Of a DNA stretch of 64,000 nucleotides, positions 20,617 to 29,324 are shown piece after piece; positions within the stretch are counted from its first letter, which is position 1; each line of letters begins with the position of its first letter. A program made the translations under genes and the position numbers. The DNA is taken from the NCBI RefSeq assembly GCF_001583695.1, contig NZ_LOBC01000039.1:186001-250000 (forward strand), given 5' to 3'. This stretch comes from Bacillus wiedmannii (GTDB lineage Bacteria > Bacillota > Bacilli > Bacillales > Bacillaceae_G). The notes below the pieces were generated by a model. It searched no databases, had not been told where the DNA came from, and was given only the letters and a program-made list of their open reading frames with translations.

Positions 20617-21810
20617 CTAAACTGCAATTTTTTCTTCTACTGTTTCTTCTACTTTTACTCGTTTATCATACATGCTCGTTGCAATAATCGCTACTACAAG
20701 CATTACCATGATTGCTATAAACAATACTTCTATATTGTATAAATCAACAATTGCTCCGCCAACGACCGGTCCGAACATTTTCCCTACAGTCGCTGCGCTA
20801 TTTACAACCCCTTGATAAAACCCTAACTTATCTTTTGGCGCAAGTATATTTGCAATGGTCGGAACTGCTGGCCATACGAATAACTCACCAATCGTTAACG
20901 TCACCATCGCAACGAGGAACATCGTAAATTGTTGCGCTTGACTTAACACAATAAATGACGCCGCAAAAATGACGATTCCAATCATAATTTGTTGTTTTAA
21001 AGAACGTTTCATCCAGCGAATTAACATACTAACAAGTGGCTGCGCACAAACAATCATCGCTCCGTTTATCGTCCATAATAAACTATAATGGCGGAGGCTA
21101 ATATCTAATTCCCGCATATGAGTCGCAATCGCCCCTTGCCACTGTACATATGTAACCCAGCATAAAGCATATGCTACACATACGATAAGAAGTGCTTTGA
21201 ATCCAGGTGTAAGTGTCCAGCCTTTTTTCGTTTCGACTTCTTTTTGCACTCCTGGCTCTTTCTTATCTTCCATACCACGGAATCCAATAAAAGCAATTAA
21301 GAAGAAAACAAAGTACAAAACAAAATTGGCTAAGAAAATATAATCAAAACGGTAAGATGCAACTAAACCACCGCACGCTGTTCCGATCGCAATACCAACG
21401 TTTTGCCCAACATACATCGCATTAAATGCCCGTCTTCCGCCCTCTGGCCAAACCGTACCGACCATCGCATACATCGATGGAAAGACCATTCCAGAACCAA
21501 AGCCGATTAATGCTAGCCACACAACATATAACGGCCAACCGTGGAAGAACACAAGACCTAAAATCGATACGAGTGTAATAACAATCCCTACTAAAGTTGA
21601 TTTATAACCGCCCCATTTATCAAATAAAACACCGCCGAGCAAGTTTCCGATTACACCAGTAAGCGAGTTGATCATTAATACCATTCCGGCCACAGATAAA
21701 GATTTTCCTAGGTGATCATGCAAATAAATTGTATTAAAAGGCCATAAAAAAGAAGCACCCGTGACATTAATAATCATCCCAGCTACTAATAGCCATACTT
21801 TCCTTGGCAT
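20617..21810 (-). CDS. yttB: MFS drug-efflux-type transporter (YttB-like)
   Basis: 397 aa with twelve predicted helices. MFS motif A is GGVLFDKWGGYKS between helices 2 and 3. The start at ATG 21810 is supported by GGAGGGGA 4 nt upstream; a longer frame to 21843 has no site. In B. subtilis a similar MFS gene, yttB, neighbours leuS, which supports the name. Substrate unknown. There is no clear terminator between it and the leuS promoter. Confidence 0.75.
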   Translation of the reverse strand: MPRKVWLLVAGMIINVTGASFLWPFNTIYLHDHLGKSLSVAGMVLMINSLTGVIGNLLGGVLFDKWGGYKSTLVGIVITLVSILGLVFFHGWPLYVVWLALIGFGSGMVFPSMYAMVGTVWPEGGRRAFNAMYVGQNVGIAIGTACGGLVASYRFDYIFLANFVLYFVFFLIAFIGFRGMEDKKEPGVQKEVETKKGWTLTPGFKALLIVCVAYALCWVTYVQWQGAIATHMRELDISLRHYSLLWTINGAMIVCAQPLVSMLIRWMKRSLKQQIMIGIVIFAASFIVLSQAQQFTMFLVAMVTLTIGELFVWPAVPTIANILAPKDKLGFYQGVVNSAATVGKMFGPVVGGAIVDLYNIEVLFIAIMVMLVVAIIATSMYDKRVKVEETVEEKIAV

Positions 21811-21929
21811 AGTCTCCCCTCCTATTCTATTTTTTTCGTTCATCTATAACAGTAAAATTGTAGTCGTTTTTAAATAGGAAGGCAACTGATTAATAGTTGA
21901 TGAAATTCAGATAATGATTTTTCGGTAAA

Positions 21930-22035
21930 TGAAATTATATGAATTGTCACTTAAAAATATATCGGCGATTATTAAAATATATCAGCGAATCTCAAAATAT
22001 ATCGACTTACCGACAAAAACGACATCAACAACAAT
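21930..22035 (+). repeat. Phased TATATC repeat, copy A (3 units)
   Basis: TATATC occurs at 21958, 21978 and 21998, exactly 20 bp apart, in units like TATATCGGCGATTATTAAAA, followed by CGACTTACCGACAAAAA. It lies just beyond the khtU terminator. Related copies are at 27521, 30891, 47871 and 63562. Confidence 0.75.
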
Positions 22036-22039
22036 ATAT

Positions 22040-22073
22040 AAAAAAGGAAGACTGCATAAAGTTCATGCAGTCT
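22040..22073 (-). terminator. Terminator of khtTU
   Basis: AGACTGCAT / ATGCAGTCT, 7-nt loop, then on the minus strand TCCTTTTTT. Confidence 0.85.
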
Positions 22074-22087
22074 CCCCCTTATTTATA

Positions 22088-23311
22088 CTATCCAACTTCT
22101 TTTTCTCGCTTTGCACGTTCTTTCGCACTCCATTTAAATATTTTATCTAGTAGAGAGTATATTCTCCCAGACTCCTTCGTTAATAACGGTCCTAACGATG
22201 CTAATATTAAAACGTACAGTGCAGAGAACGGTTTAATCGTTGCCATTAAACCACCCGCAATGCCGACATTGGCTACAATAATGGAGAACTCTCCGCGTGA
22301 TACGAGGGTTAAACCGATATTCGTAGAAGCCTTATGCGATAACCCGGCTTTACGTCCCGCCATCATTCCAGCTGTAAAATTACCGATGAGCGTAATGAAA
22401 ACTGCTCCTAATGCCAACCACACTGCTCCTCCAAGTGAAAACGGATCTATACTTAAACCGAAACTGAAAAAGAATATGGCTCCAAAGAAGTCACGAAACG
22501 GAACGACGAGATGCTCAATCCGATCACTATGCTCTGTTTCAGAAAAGACGAGTCCTAACAATAATGCTCCAATTGCCTCAGCAACATGAATCGTCTCTGA
22601 AAATCCTGCTACAAAGAATAAAATGGCGAATATTACGATAATAAAAATTTCGTTTGACGAAATATCTAATACTTTATTTAGAAACGGCGTAGCTTTTCTA
22701 GCGATTACAAAGAATAGTAGCATATACCCTACCGCGATTAACACCGATGTAAGAGCACCTACAAATGATGTTGCACCACCGAGTACTAACCCTGAAACGA
22801 CTGATAAATATACAGCTAAAAAAATATCATCAAACATAATGATTCCTAATATTAATTCAGTCTCTTTATTACCCGATCTTCTTAAATCAACAATTACTTT
22901 TGCAACAATTGCACTTGATGAAATTGTAATGATTCCAGCAATAATTAATGTTTCTAATAAGGGGAAGCCCATAACATATCCATAAAGCAAACCTAATATG
23001 AAATTAAGTGATATGTGGACAGTCCCCCCAAAAGCAATTGATTTTCCTGATTTAATTAATTTTTTTATTGAGAATTCTAAGCCTAAATAGAATAGGAGGA
23101 ATATGACGCCAACACGTCCGAGGAAGGAAATAACTTCTCCGCTTTCAATAAATCTTAAATCGATAAGTCCTAAATCTGGGGCATGAGGCCCCACCAACAT
23201 ACCGAGTATAATGAGAAACGGAATAATCGAGAACTTTAACTTCGCAGCGAGGATAGCTGCACAAGCTACTAATACTAACGCAGTTCCAACTTCAAAGATT
23301 AAAGTATCCAT
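22088..23311 (-). CDS. khtU: K+/H+ antiporter membrane subunit KhtU
   Basis: 407 aa, CPA2 family (Kef-type) with about twelve helices; LIILGMLVGPHAPDLGLID and FLLFYLGLEFSIKKLIKSGKS are typical. It exports K+ in exchange for protons. It begins 3 nt after khtT, whose TrkA-C domain gates it. In B. subtilis, KhtT/KhtU respond to c-di-AMP and pH. No riboswitch was seen in the 33-bp gap before khtT. Confidence 0.9.
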   Translation of the reverse strand: MDTLIFEVGTALVLVACAAILAAKLKFSIIPFLIILGMLVGPHAPDLGLIDLRFIESGEVISFLGRVGVIFLLFYLGLEFSIKKLIKSGKSIAFGGTVHISLNFILGLLYGYVMGFPLLETLIIAGIITISSSAIVAKVIVDLRRSGNKETELILGIIMFDDIFLAVYLSVVSGLVLGGATSFVGALTSVLIAVGYMLLFFVIARKATPFLNKVLDISSNEIFIIVIFAILFFVAGFSETIHVAEAIGALLLGLVFSETEHSDRIEHLVVPFRDFFGAIFFFSFGLSIDPFSLGGAVWLALGAVFITLIGNFTAGMMAGRKAGLSHKASTNIGLTLVSRGEFSIIVANVGIAGGLMATIKPFSALYVLILASLGPLLTKESGRIYSLLDKIFKWSAKERAKREKEVG

Positions 23312-23314
23312 CGA

Positions 23315-23812
23315 TTATGAATCACCTCCTGCTGAAAGCAATTCATTAATAATTCTTTTCACTTCATGTCTTTCACCCGATAACACGAGCATATCACCAG
23401 CTTCAATAATAGAGTCTGGACCTGGATTAAAGAATTTCTTCATATTCTTTTTCAAAATAGCAATAATCGTTACGTTATACGTTTTTCTGACATGTAAGCT
23501 ACCAATTGTTTTTTGTACGACTGGTGCGTTATTTTCCACCTTAAACCATTCAATTGATAATCCTTCAAAAGCCATCTCAATTGTGTCTAACGCTTGTGGT
23601 CTGTATACCATTCCGCCTAATATAGCTGCAATTTGTCTCGCCTCAGAATCACGAAGAGAAATGCTTGAAATACTTTCATCATGATCCGCATCAAAATGAT
23701 ACATTTCTCTTCGTCCATCATCATGAATAACGATAACCATTTTTTCATTACCTTTTGTAATTACTTCAAACTTACATCCAATGCCCGGTAATTCACTCTC
23801 TCTAATATTCAT
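23315..23812 (-). CDS. khtT: K+/H+ antiporter regulatory subunit KhtT
   Basis: 165 aa. The N-terminal half (MNIRESELPGIGCKFEV...VIVIHDDGRREMYHF) and the C-terminal TrkA-C (RCK_C) domain (about 75-160, IGSLHVRKTYNVTIIAI ... GDMLVLSGERHEVKRI) match YhaT/KhtT. It is the cytoplasmic gating subunit. GGAGGC lies 6 nt before the ATG. The KhtS partner usual in B. subtilis is absent; an integrase-like gene occupies the preceding position. Confidence 0.9.
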   Translation of the reverse strand: MNIRESELPGIGCKFEVITKGNEKMVIVIHDDGRREMYHFDADHDESISSISLRDSEARQIAAILGGMVYRPQALDTIEMAFEGLSIEWFKVENNAPVVQKTIGSLHVRKTYNVTIIAILKKNMKKFFNPGPDSIIEAGDMLVLSGERHEVKRIINELLSAGGDS

Positions 23813-23845
23813 ATTCCCGCCTCCTAAAGTTTTTAGTTACGGCTT

Positions 23846-24412
23846 TTACAAATCTACATCAATCTCTGTTTTAAATTCTTCATCTTTTGAGATTCCCAAA
23901 TACTTTAATGTCTCTGAAGGTGTCGCGTGATGAAAATGTTTTTGCAATAGCGCAATCGCTATCCCTCTTTTGTATGCATGAAATCCAAATGTTTTTCTCA
24001 TTGAGTTCGTTCCGATTTTACCAACAACCCCAACTGCTTCAGCAGCATTATGAATCACACGATACGCTTGTTGACGCGTAATTGAATTTGTCGTTTTATT
24101 AGATTGAAATACGTAGTTTTCTCTTTTCACATTAATAGATTGTACGTACTCTAAAAGTGCTTCTTTTACTTTTGTATTTAAATAAATATCTTGTTTAAAC
24201 TTTTCATCCTTCACAGGAAGAGAATAAAACTCTTTAACAGTTCCATCTTCATTTAATACCTCTTCAAATTTCATACTAAGTAACTCAGTAATCTTTAATC
24301 CTGTGTTAATTCCAATAACAAATAAAAGATAATCTCGCTGCGAGTGCTCTTTTAAATACTTTTTCATAGCCTCAATTTGGCTTATATCTTTTAATGCCTC
24401 TACAACTTCCAT
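23846..24412 (-). CDS. Tyrosine-recombinase-like protein with altered active site
   Basis: 188 aa, equivalent to the catalytic domain only; the N-terminal SAM-like arm is missing. The fold markers are clear: NTGLKITELLSMKFEEV, NSMRKTFGFHAYKRG, HFHHATPSETLKYLGI. Compared with the R-K-HxxR-H/W-Y catalytic set, ArgI is Lys40, the HxxR His is Asn136 (Arg139 kept), and Tyr171 is kept. Strand cutting may be lost. The start at ATG 24412 has GAGGAG 9 nt upstream. It runs straight into khtT with 33 bp between, so cotranscription is likely. No phage genes or att repeats nearby. Confidence 0.8.
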   Translation of the reverse strand: MEVVEALKDISQIEAMKKYLKEHSQRDYLLFVIGINTGLKITELLSMKFEEVLNEDGTVKEFYSLPVKDEKFKQDIYLNTKVKEALLEYVQSINVKRENYVFQSNKTTNSITRQQAYRVIHNAAEAVGVVGKIGTNSMRKTFGFHAYKRGIAIALLQKHFHHATPSETLKYLGISKDEEFKTEIDVDL

Positions 24413-24724
24413 ACATGTATTCTCCTCATCTTATGAACGGTAATTTTCTCATCATGTTGTCCATTTTACCTTATCATACTATGGGATTTCCATGTATTAT
24501 CCATTATTTTTCAATATACTTTTCGGTCCGAAAATTTTTCATTTGGAAATTGATAATTGTGCAAATACAGTGGGGTAGGCAAAATAGGGGATACAAGTTC
24601 AGCCTCTTTCTACAGATCTGATTCCTCCTTTCATTATCCAGCTGCTTCTACTTTTATATTATGTTACTTATTTATATTATATTATATATTTCAGTAACAT
24701 TAAAGTGTTTTTTCTGAAAATAAT
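24413..24724. other. Gene-free stretch of about 310 bp
   Basis: Holds the ribosome site of the integrase-like gene at its left end and otherwise AT-rich sequence (a run of TTATATTATATTATAT-like bases near 24660-24690). I see no convincing gene, RNA element or repeat. Confidence 0.5.
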
Positions 24725-24753
24725 AAAAACCGAGCAGTTTCGCTCGGTTTTTT
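24725..24753 (-). terminator. Terminator of the BceAB-type operon
   Basis: AAAACCGAGC / GCTCGGTTTT, 6-nt loop, T-run on the minus strand. Confidence 0.9.
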
Positions 24754-24754
24754 A

Positions 24755-26614
24755 TTAATCTTCTTTCGGAAGAACAATTCCTTTATACAATTGAACGGTA
24801 ATGAAGTAATAAATTGCATAAATCATTACGAAGATAACAATCGGTACCCAAATACGGAAGTACGGATCAAGTAAAATAAATCCGAAAATATTCATACCAA
24901 CTAATACGTGAGCAATACCTACAATTGCTGGGAATAAGAATACTAAGAATAACTCTTTATAAATTGATTTTGTTAATAATTCACGGCGCACCCCAATTTT
25001 ACGAAGCATTTGATAACGCGTAATATCCTTTGATGCACCAGAAAGAATTTTGAACATTAAACAACTTGCCATCATTGCTAAGAAAGCAATTCCAAGGAAG
25101 AATCCCATAAACACTGTTCCGCTCGCAACGCCGTAGAACATGTCGTAAGATTGATATTTACTGTTCATTCTTTCAGCTGTTACATTTTTATATTTATCTA
25201 GTTGCAACTCGTCAAGTTTTTTCCATTTTTTTGTATATGTTAAGAAATCATCTGTTTTTCCGATAAATGCTATACCTTCTTTACCATTTATCTCATCGTA
25301 CATTTTTTGATCTACAATTTTAATTGCATGATCTTCGTGTAGATAATACGGATGAATTGTGCTAAAAGCATCTACCCATTCTTCTGGAAGTTCTTTAGCG
25401 TTCGCATCTTTTTCATTCATTTCTCTAGAAACTGCGCCTACTGGTAGTTCCTGTGAAGCCTTCTTCGTATTCACTAAATCCTTCATCGACTTTATATTTG
25501 TCATATCTTTTACTAAAGGACGATTTTTCTCCAAATCCTCTTTTACATAATAAACGTATTTATCATCAACTTTGTAACGATATTCGCTTTTCTCTTTAAA
25601 TGTAATACCGTCTAAAATTTTCTTTTCTTCAGCTGTTGGATTATGAACTACTGAATCATAGATTATTAAACCATCAACCATTTTTATAACGTTATTTTTA
25701 AACGCCATACCACCTGAAATTGCACCAGCTCCAAGAGCAACTAACATCGCTACTGTCGCAAGCACCTTTGTTAAGCTATTAATACGGAAGTTTAATTGTG
25801 CAAATGTAAAAGCGTTAAGCCCTTTTTCACTACGCTTTTTATTACTTTTTAACTTTTTAATAATAACTGGAAGAAGTGATCCAAATAGCATGTAAGTACC
25901 AGCTGTTGTTGTAATTAATGCGATAAGAATTCCCATTTCTCTTAGTTTTTCCATGTAAATCATTGATGCATAGCCCATTCCTAATAAAATAACCGCAAGG
26001 AATGCGACTAAACCTGTCATTTTTCCTTTTACCGCAACACGTTCTGTTTGTGCATCTGCATGTACAAGTTGCAGTACAGAAATACGTGATAACTTAATAC
26101 TATTCATAATTGCTGATAATACAAATAGTGCAAAGAAGAAGATACAAGTAACAGTCATAGATGGCAGATAAAATGCTTTATAACCTTCACCTGCAAATTC
26201 TAATTGTTTCATTAATAACTGACCGATACCTTCTGCAAGTCCTACCCCAACTATAATACCAATCGCAAGAGACGCAGCACCTAATACGATTGTTTCAATA
26301 AACATAAGTAATGTAACTTTATGCTTTTTTGCTCCTAACATCATATACATACCAAACTCTTTTTGGCGAAGAGATAATAAGAAAGAGTTCGCATATAAAA
26401 TATAGAAGAACGTTATAATGGCTAGTAAAAATGAACCTGCTTGGAATACGAATCCAATTTGACCAATAGTAGAATTCTCCTTAAGGAAGGCTTCGTTTAA
26501 CGCTAACGTTTGAAACATATAAAAAATTGAAATCGACATGACAAGACCGACAAGTAAGACGATGTAATCTTTTAGCTTACTCTTTAGCCCTGACATGGAA
26601 AGTTTGAATAACAT
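24755..26614 (-). CDS. BceB-type ABC transporter permease
   Basis: 619 aa, FtsX-domain permease with about ten helices. A large extracellular domain (about residues 310-520) between helices VII and VIII is the hallmark of peptide-antibiotic resistance permeases BceB/PsdB/YxdM. Signatures include RQKEFGMYMMLGAKKHKV and the C-terminal ITRYQMLRKIGVRRE. Expected to protect against or sense bacitracin-like peptides. The ATPase gene is 17 bp upstream. No sensor kinase or regulator is nearby, unlike most Bce modules. Confidence 0.9.
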   Translation of the reverse strand: MLFKLSMSGLKSKLKDYIVLLVGLVMSISIFYMFQTLALNEAFLKENSTIGQIGFVFQAGSFLLAIITFFYILYANSFLLSLRQKEFGMYMMLGAKKHKVTLLMFIETIVLGAASLAIGIIVGVGLAEGIGQLLMKQLEFAGEGYKAFYLPSMTVTCIFFFALFVLSAIMNSIKLSRISVLQLVHADAQTERVAVKGKMTGLVAFLAVILLGMGYASMIYMEKLREMGILIALITTTAGTYMLFGSLLPVIIKKLKSNKKRSEKGLNAFTFAQLNFRINSLTKVLATVAMLVALGAGAISGGMAFKNNVIKMVDGLIIYDSVVHNPTAEEKKILDGITFKEKSEYRYKVDDKYVYYVKEDLEKNRPLVKDMTNIKSMKDLVNTKKASQELPVGAVSREMNEKDANAKELPEEWVDAFSTIHPYYLHEDHAIKIVDQKMYDEINGKEGIAFIGKTDDFLTYTKKWKKLDELQLDKYKNVTAERMNSKYQSYDMFYGVASGTVFMGFFLGIAFLAMMASCLMFKILSGASKDITRYQMLRKIGVRRELLTKSIYKELFLVFLFPAIVGIAHVLVGMNIFGFILLDPYFRIWVPIVIFVMIYAIYYFITVQLYKGIVLPKED

Positions 26615-26631
26615 GCTCTAGACCTCCTTCC

Positions 26632-27393
26632 TTACGCTTTTTGTGTACCTAAATCTGCAAGTACATCTAAAATTTCTTTATAAAACTCTTCACGCGTACC
26701 ACCACGGTGAATTTCTTTATATAGCTCACCATCTTGAATGAATAAAATACGCTGACAGTAACTTGCACTGTAAGGATCATGTGTAACCATCATAATGGAT
26801 ACGCCTTGATCTTTATTTAAGTTTGTCATCGCATCAAGTAAACTCGTCGCATTTTTAGAATCAAGAGCTCCTGTTGGCTCGTCCCCTAAAATAATTGCCG
26901 GCTCATGTACTAGTGCGCGAGCTGCTGCTGAACGTTGTTTCTGTCCACCAGATACTTCAGATGGATACTTTTGAAGAATTTCTGTAATCCCTAACATATC
27001 CGCTACTTTTTCTACTTTCGGTCCAATATTACGTGATGGAACACCTTGAAGAGAAAGTGGAAGTGCAATGTTTTCATAAATAGATAAGTTTTCTAATAAG
27101 TTAAAGTCTTGGAAGATGAATCCTAATTTTTGCGAGCGGAAATCAGAAAGCTCACCTTGCTTCATTTTCGTAATATCTGTTCCTGCAATTTCAACAACGC
27201 CGCCTGTTGCTTTATCTAACGTTGAAATTACATTTAATAATGTCGTTTTACCAGAACCAGATGGTCCCATAATTCCGACAAACTCACCCTCTTGAATCGA
27301 GAATGACACACCTTTTAACGCATGCGATTGGTTCTCACCTTTTTTACCGTACACTTTTTGAACGTTTTTTACGTCTACAACTGGTTTCGTCAT
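26632..27393 (-). CDS. BceA-type ABC transporter ATPase
   Basis: 253 aa. Walker A GPSGSGKTTL (about 44-53), signature SGGQKQR, Walker B IILGDEPTGALD; the whole follows the MacB/BceA class. Pairs with the 619-aa permease encoded downstream. Promoter region carries a BceR-type inverted repeat at 27477-27490. Confidence 0.92.
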   Translation of the reverse strand: MTKPVVDVKNVQKVYGKKGENQSHALKGVSFSIQEGEFVGIMGPSGSGKTTLLNVISTLDKATGGVVEIAGTDITKMKQGELSDFRSQKLGFIFQDFNLLENLSIYENIALPLSLQGVPSRNIGPKVEKVADMLGITEILQKYPSEVSGGQKQRSAAARALVHEPAIILGDEPTGALDSKNATSLLDAMTNLNKDQGVSIMMVTHDPYSASYCQRILFIQDGELYKEIHRGGTREEFYKEILDVLADLGTQKA

Positions 27394-27476
27394 ATATATC
27401 CTCCTACGCTTGTTTTTCCATTACCTATTTTGCGCCTTTTGGAAGGGAACTGCTATTTGTTAACATTACATTTACC

Positions 27477-27490
27477 TTACACTTTTGTAA
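27477..27490. promoter_or_regulatory. BceR-type response-regulator box upstream of the ABC operon
   Basis: TTACA-CTTT-TGTAA matches the TNACA-N4-TGTAA half-sites bound by BceR/PsdR/YxdJ-type regulators. It lies 84 bp upstream of the ATPase start. Confidence 0.7.
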
Positions 27491-27520
27491 TATAAAAAAG
27501 ATGCGTGTGTAAGGTTCGTT

Positions 27521-27580
27521 GGTAAATGAAATTGTATTAGCGATTCGACAAGTAATATCGACTTACCGAAAAAGATGACA
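27521..27580 (+). repeat. Phased TATATC repeat, copy C (degenerate)
   Basis: GGTAAATGAAATTGTATTAGCG, then TAATATCGACTTACCG 20 bp on, then AAAAAGATGACAATAAAAA, matching the copies at 21930 and 63562. Next to the DUF418 terminator. Confidence 0.6.
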
Positions 27581-27584
27581 ATAA

Positions 27585-27614
27585 AAAATAGGCTGTTCCA
27601 CAAAAGAAACAGCC
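27585..27614 (-). terminator. Terminator of the DUF418 gene
   Basis: GGCTGTT / AACAGCC stem extended by CC/GA, short loop, then TATTTTTT on the minus strand. Confidence 0.85.
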
Positions 27615-27625
27615 CACTTCTCTCT

Positions 27626-28648
27626 TTATTTCTTTAAAGGTGTTACCGTCCAATACGTAATAACACGCCAAATCCATTCTAGTGGACCCATTTTAAAGAT
27701 TTTCATCCAAATCACACTAAACACAATTTGAATTGCGTAAATTGCGATACATACATATAACGTCTGCATGTACGTTAAGTTTTCTGCAAAGTTAAAGACA
27801 CTTCCTGCGATTAAAATCATTGCAGTTTGTCCGATATAATTTGTTAAAGCCATACGACCGTAATATTTCAGTGGCGCTAATACTGTTTGAACTGGTTTTA
27901 ATTGAAGTAATAAAATTAATGCTCCCACGTAGAAAGCTGAAATAATCGGTCCCACTGTAACACCAATTTTTAAAAATTGGCCTGCAGCATCCATTGTTCC
28001 GTCTTCATTCATTAGTATCATATTTACAAATGGATCAGCAGGCACGTGTCCGTATTGATACCATACAGCTACGACACTTAAAACAAACATAATACCTGTA
28101 AAAATAGCGACTTTCTTTATATTTTGCGCAAGATTTTCAAATACACGATATTGTCCTGCAGCCAGCCCTAATAAAATTAAGCCGAGTGGTAATAGTTCTT
28201 TAACACCCATTATGCTAAAGGCAATTGTTAAAATAAGGCCTATAACTAGGTTCACTTCTTTTTTCGCTTTATAAAACGGTAAAACAAGTAACCCGCAAAT
28301 TGCGTATAACGCTAGTGCTTCTCCAGGCTGAAACATTTGATGAATCAAACCGAAAATAAATAGTGCAACTAAGCGGCGGAAAAATAAAACATACCCATTT
28401 TTCCCTTTCGCAATTGCTCTAGAGATAAAGATATAGAATCCCACTCCAAATAAGAATGAGAAGATTGAGAAGAAACGACCTTCTACAAATAAGTATAAAA
28501 ATCTTTGATAGCTAGCATCCACTGTATTAGGATCTGGAATTTTAATGTTAAGTAGTGCGAGAATATTTACTAAAATAATCCCCAGTAGTGCAAAGCCACG
28601 AATGTAATCTAACTCATCAATTCGTTTGTTTGTAATATTGTTCCCCAT
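27626..28648 (-). CDS. DUF418 (YeiB-like) membrane protein
   Basis: 340 aa with about nine helices. RIDELDYIRGFALLGIILVN at the N-terminus and LKYYGRMALTNYIGQT near residue 270 are DUF418 hallmarks, related to acyltransferase-3 type membrane proteins. Function unknown; the fold suggests a membrane acyl transferase or transporter. AAGGAG precedes the ATG. Its upstream region carries the same BceR-type box as the ABC operon, suggesting a shared envelope-stress role. Confidence 0.88.
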   Translation of the reverse strand: MGNNITNKRIDELDYIRGFALLGIILVNILALLNIKIPDPNTVDASYQRFLYLFVEGRFFSIFSFLFGVGFYIFISRAIAKGKNGYVLFFRRLVALFIFGLIHQMFQPGEALALYAICGLLVLPFYKAKKEVNLVIGLILTIAFSIMGVKELLPLGLILLGLAAGQYRVFENLAQNIKKVAIFTGIMFVLSVVAVWYQYGHVPADPFVNMILMNEDGTMDAAGQFLKIGVTVGPIISAFYVGALILLLQLKPVQTVLAPLKYYGRMALTNYIGQTAMILIAGSVFNFAENLTYMQTLYVCIAIYAIQIVFSVIWMKIFKMGPLEWIWRVITYWTVTPLKK

Positions 28649-28733
28649 AAAGCAACTCCTTGTATAAAATTTAATCCTTCCTTACTCTACTGGAGAAAAC
28701 GGCTCGCAACTATCGACAAACCTTACAGAAATC

Positions 28734-28747
28734 TTACATTATTGTAA
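28734..28747. promoter_or_regulatory. BceR-type response-regulator box upstream of the DUF418 gene
   Basis: TTACA-TTAT-TGTAA, the same TNACA-N4-TGTAA pattern as at 27477, 86 bp upstream of the start codon. Both sites are followed at a short distance in the transcribed direction by TGTAAGGT. Confidence 0.7.
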
Positions 28748-28751
28748 TATA

Positions 28752-28784
28752 ATAAAATAAAACCAGGTCATATTGCGACCTGGT
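28752..28784 (-). terminator. Terminator of the 49-aa gene
   Basis: ACCAGGTC / GACCTGGT, 7-nt loop, then TTTTATTTTATT on the minus strand. Confidence 0.88.
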
Positions 28785-28934
28785 CTACTCTGATTGCTTC
28801 GATCTTTGAGGTTGTCCCTTTTTACTGTTACGCTGTTTCACTTGAACAACTGGATCAAGCTCATTCGAAAACTCAGCGTTATGTCCATTTTGCGTTTTTT
28901 GCTCTGGGTTATTTTGATCTGAACGTTTCGCCAT
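28785..28934 (-). CDS. Small hydrophilic basic protein, 49 aa
   Basis: MAKRSDQNNPEQK start, ending QPQRSKQSE; no hydrophobic segment. AAGGAG lies 8 nt before the ATG and a strong terminator follows the stop, so it is a real gene. Composition (Lys/Arg/Gln/Asn, no aromatic residue except one Phe) resembles minor small acid-soluble spore proteins, but I cannot name a family. It sits 15 bp after the ytzC-like gene and is probably cotranscribed with it. Confidence 0.8.
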   Translation of the reverse strand: MAKRSDQNNPEQKTQNGHNAEFSNELDPVVQVKQRNSKKGQPQRSKQSE

Positions 28935-28949
28935 TACATTCACTCCTTA

Positions 28950-29213
28950 TTAGCGCGGTGTAATAATCATTTGATGTTGCAATTGGCGAATTGCCATACG
29001 TGCTCTATTTAATTGCTCACGTTGCTCATCATTCGCATGTTGCTGCATCGTTTGTAAATCGTTATATGCTTGTTCTAATTGTAATTGCGCATCTGAATAC
29101 TCCATCGTATTGTAATGCTCTTGTCTCATACCTTGGTCTAATTGTTCTTTCGCATATTCCACCGCTTGTTCCGCTTGTGTAATATACGATTCAAGTGATT
29201 GACGCTCTGCCAT
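28950..29213 (-). CDS. ytzC: YtzC-like protein (DUF2524)
   Basis: 87 aa, helical, with heptad-like Gln/Glu spacing throughout (SYITQAEQAVEYAKEQLDQ ... LQLEQAYNDLQTMQQ), a probable coiled coil. The ATG at 29213 was chosen because AAGGAGGG is 6 nt upstream. In B. subtilis ytzC likewise neighbours ytqA/ytqB. Function unknown. Confidence 0.8.
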   Translation of the reverse strand: MAERQSLESYITQAEQAVEYAKEQLDQGMRQEHYNTMEYSDAQLQLEQAYNDLQTMQQHANDEQREQLNRARMAIRQLQHQMIITPR

Positions 29214-29324
29214 AATTGTCCCTCCTTGCTTCAATTCCCCTTTAGTGTGTCCCTTCCATATGAACCTTATGAGTATGTTATAATGGATTTTGTTTCATTT
29301 TGACTCGGCTTAGGAGGGAAAGTA

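Noticed and set aside
23846-24412. Prophage or integrative element marked by an integrase
   Set aside because: No phage, plasmid or att-like direct repeats nearby, neighbours are core genes, and the catalytic set is altered.
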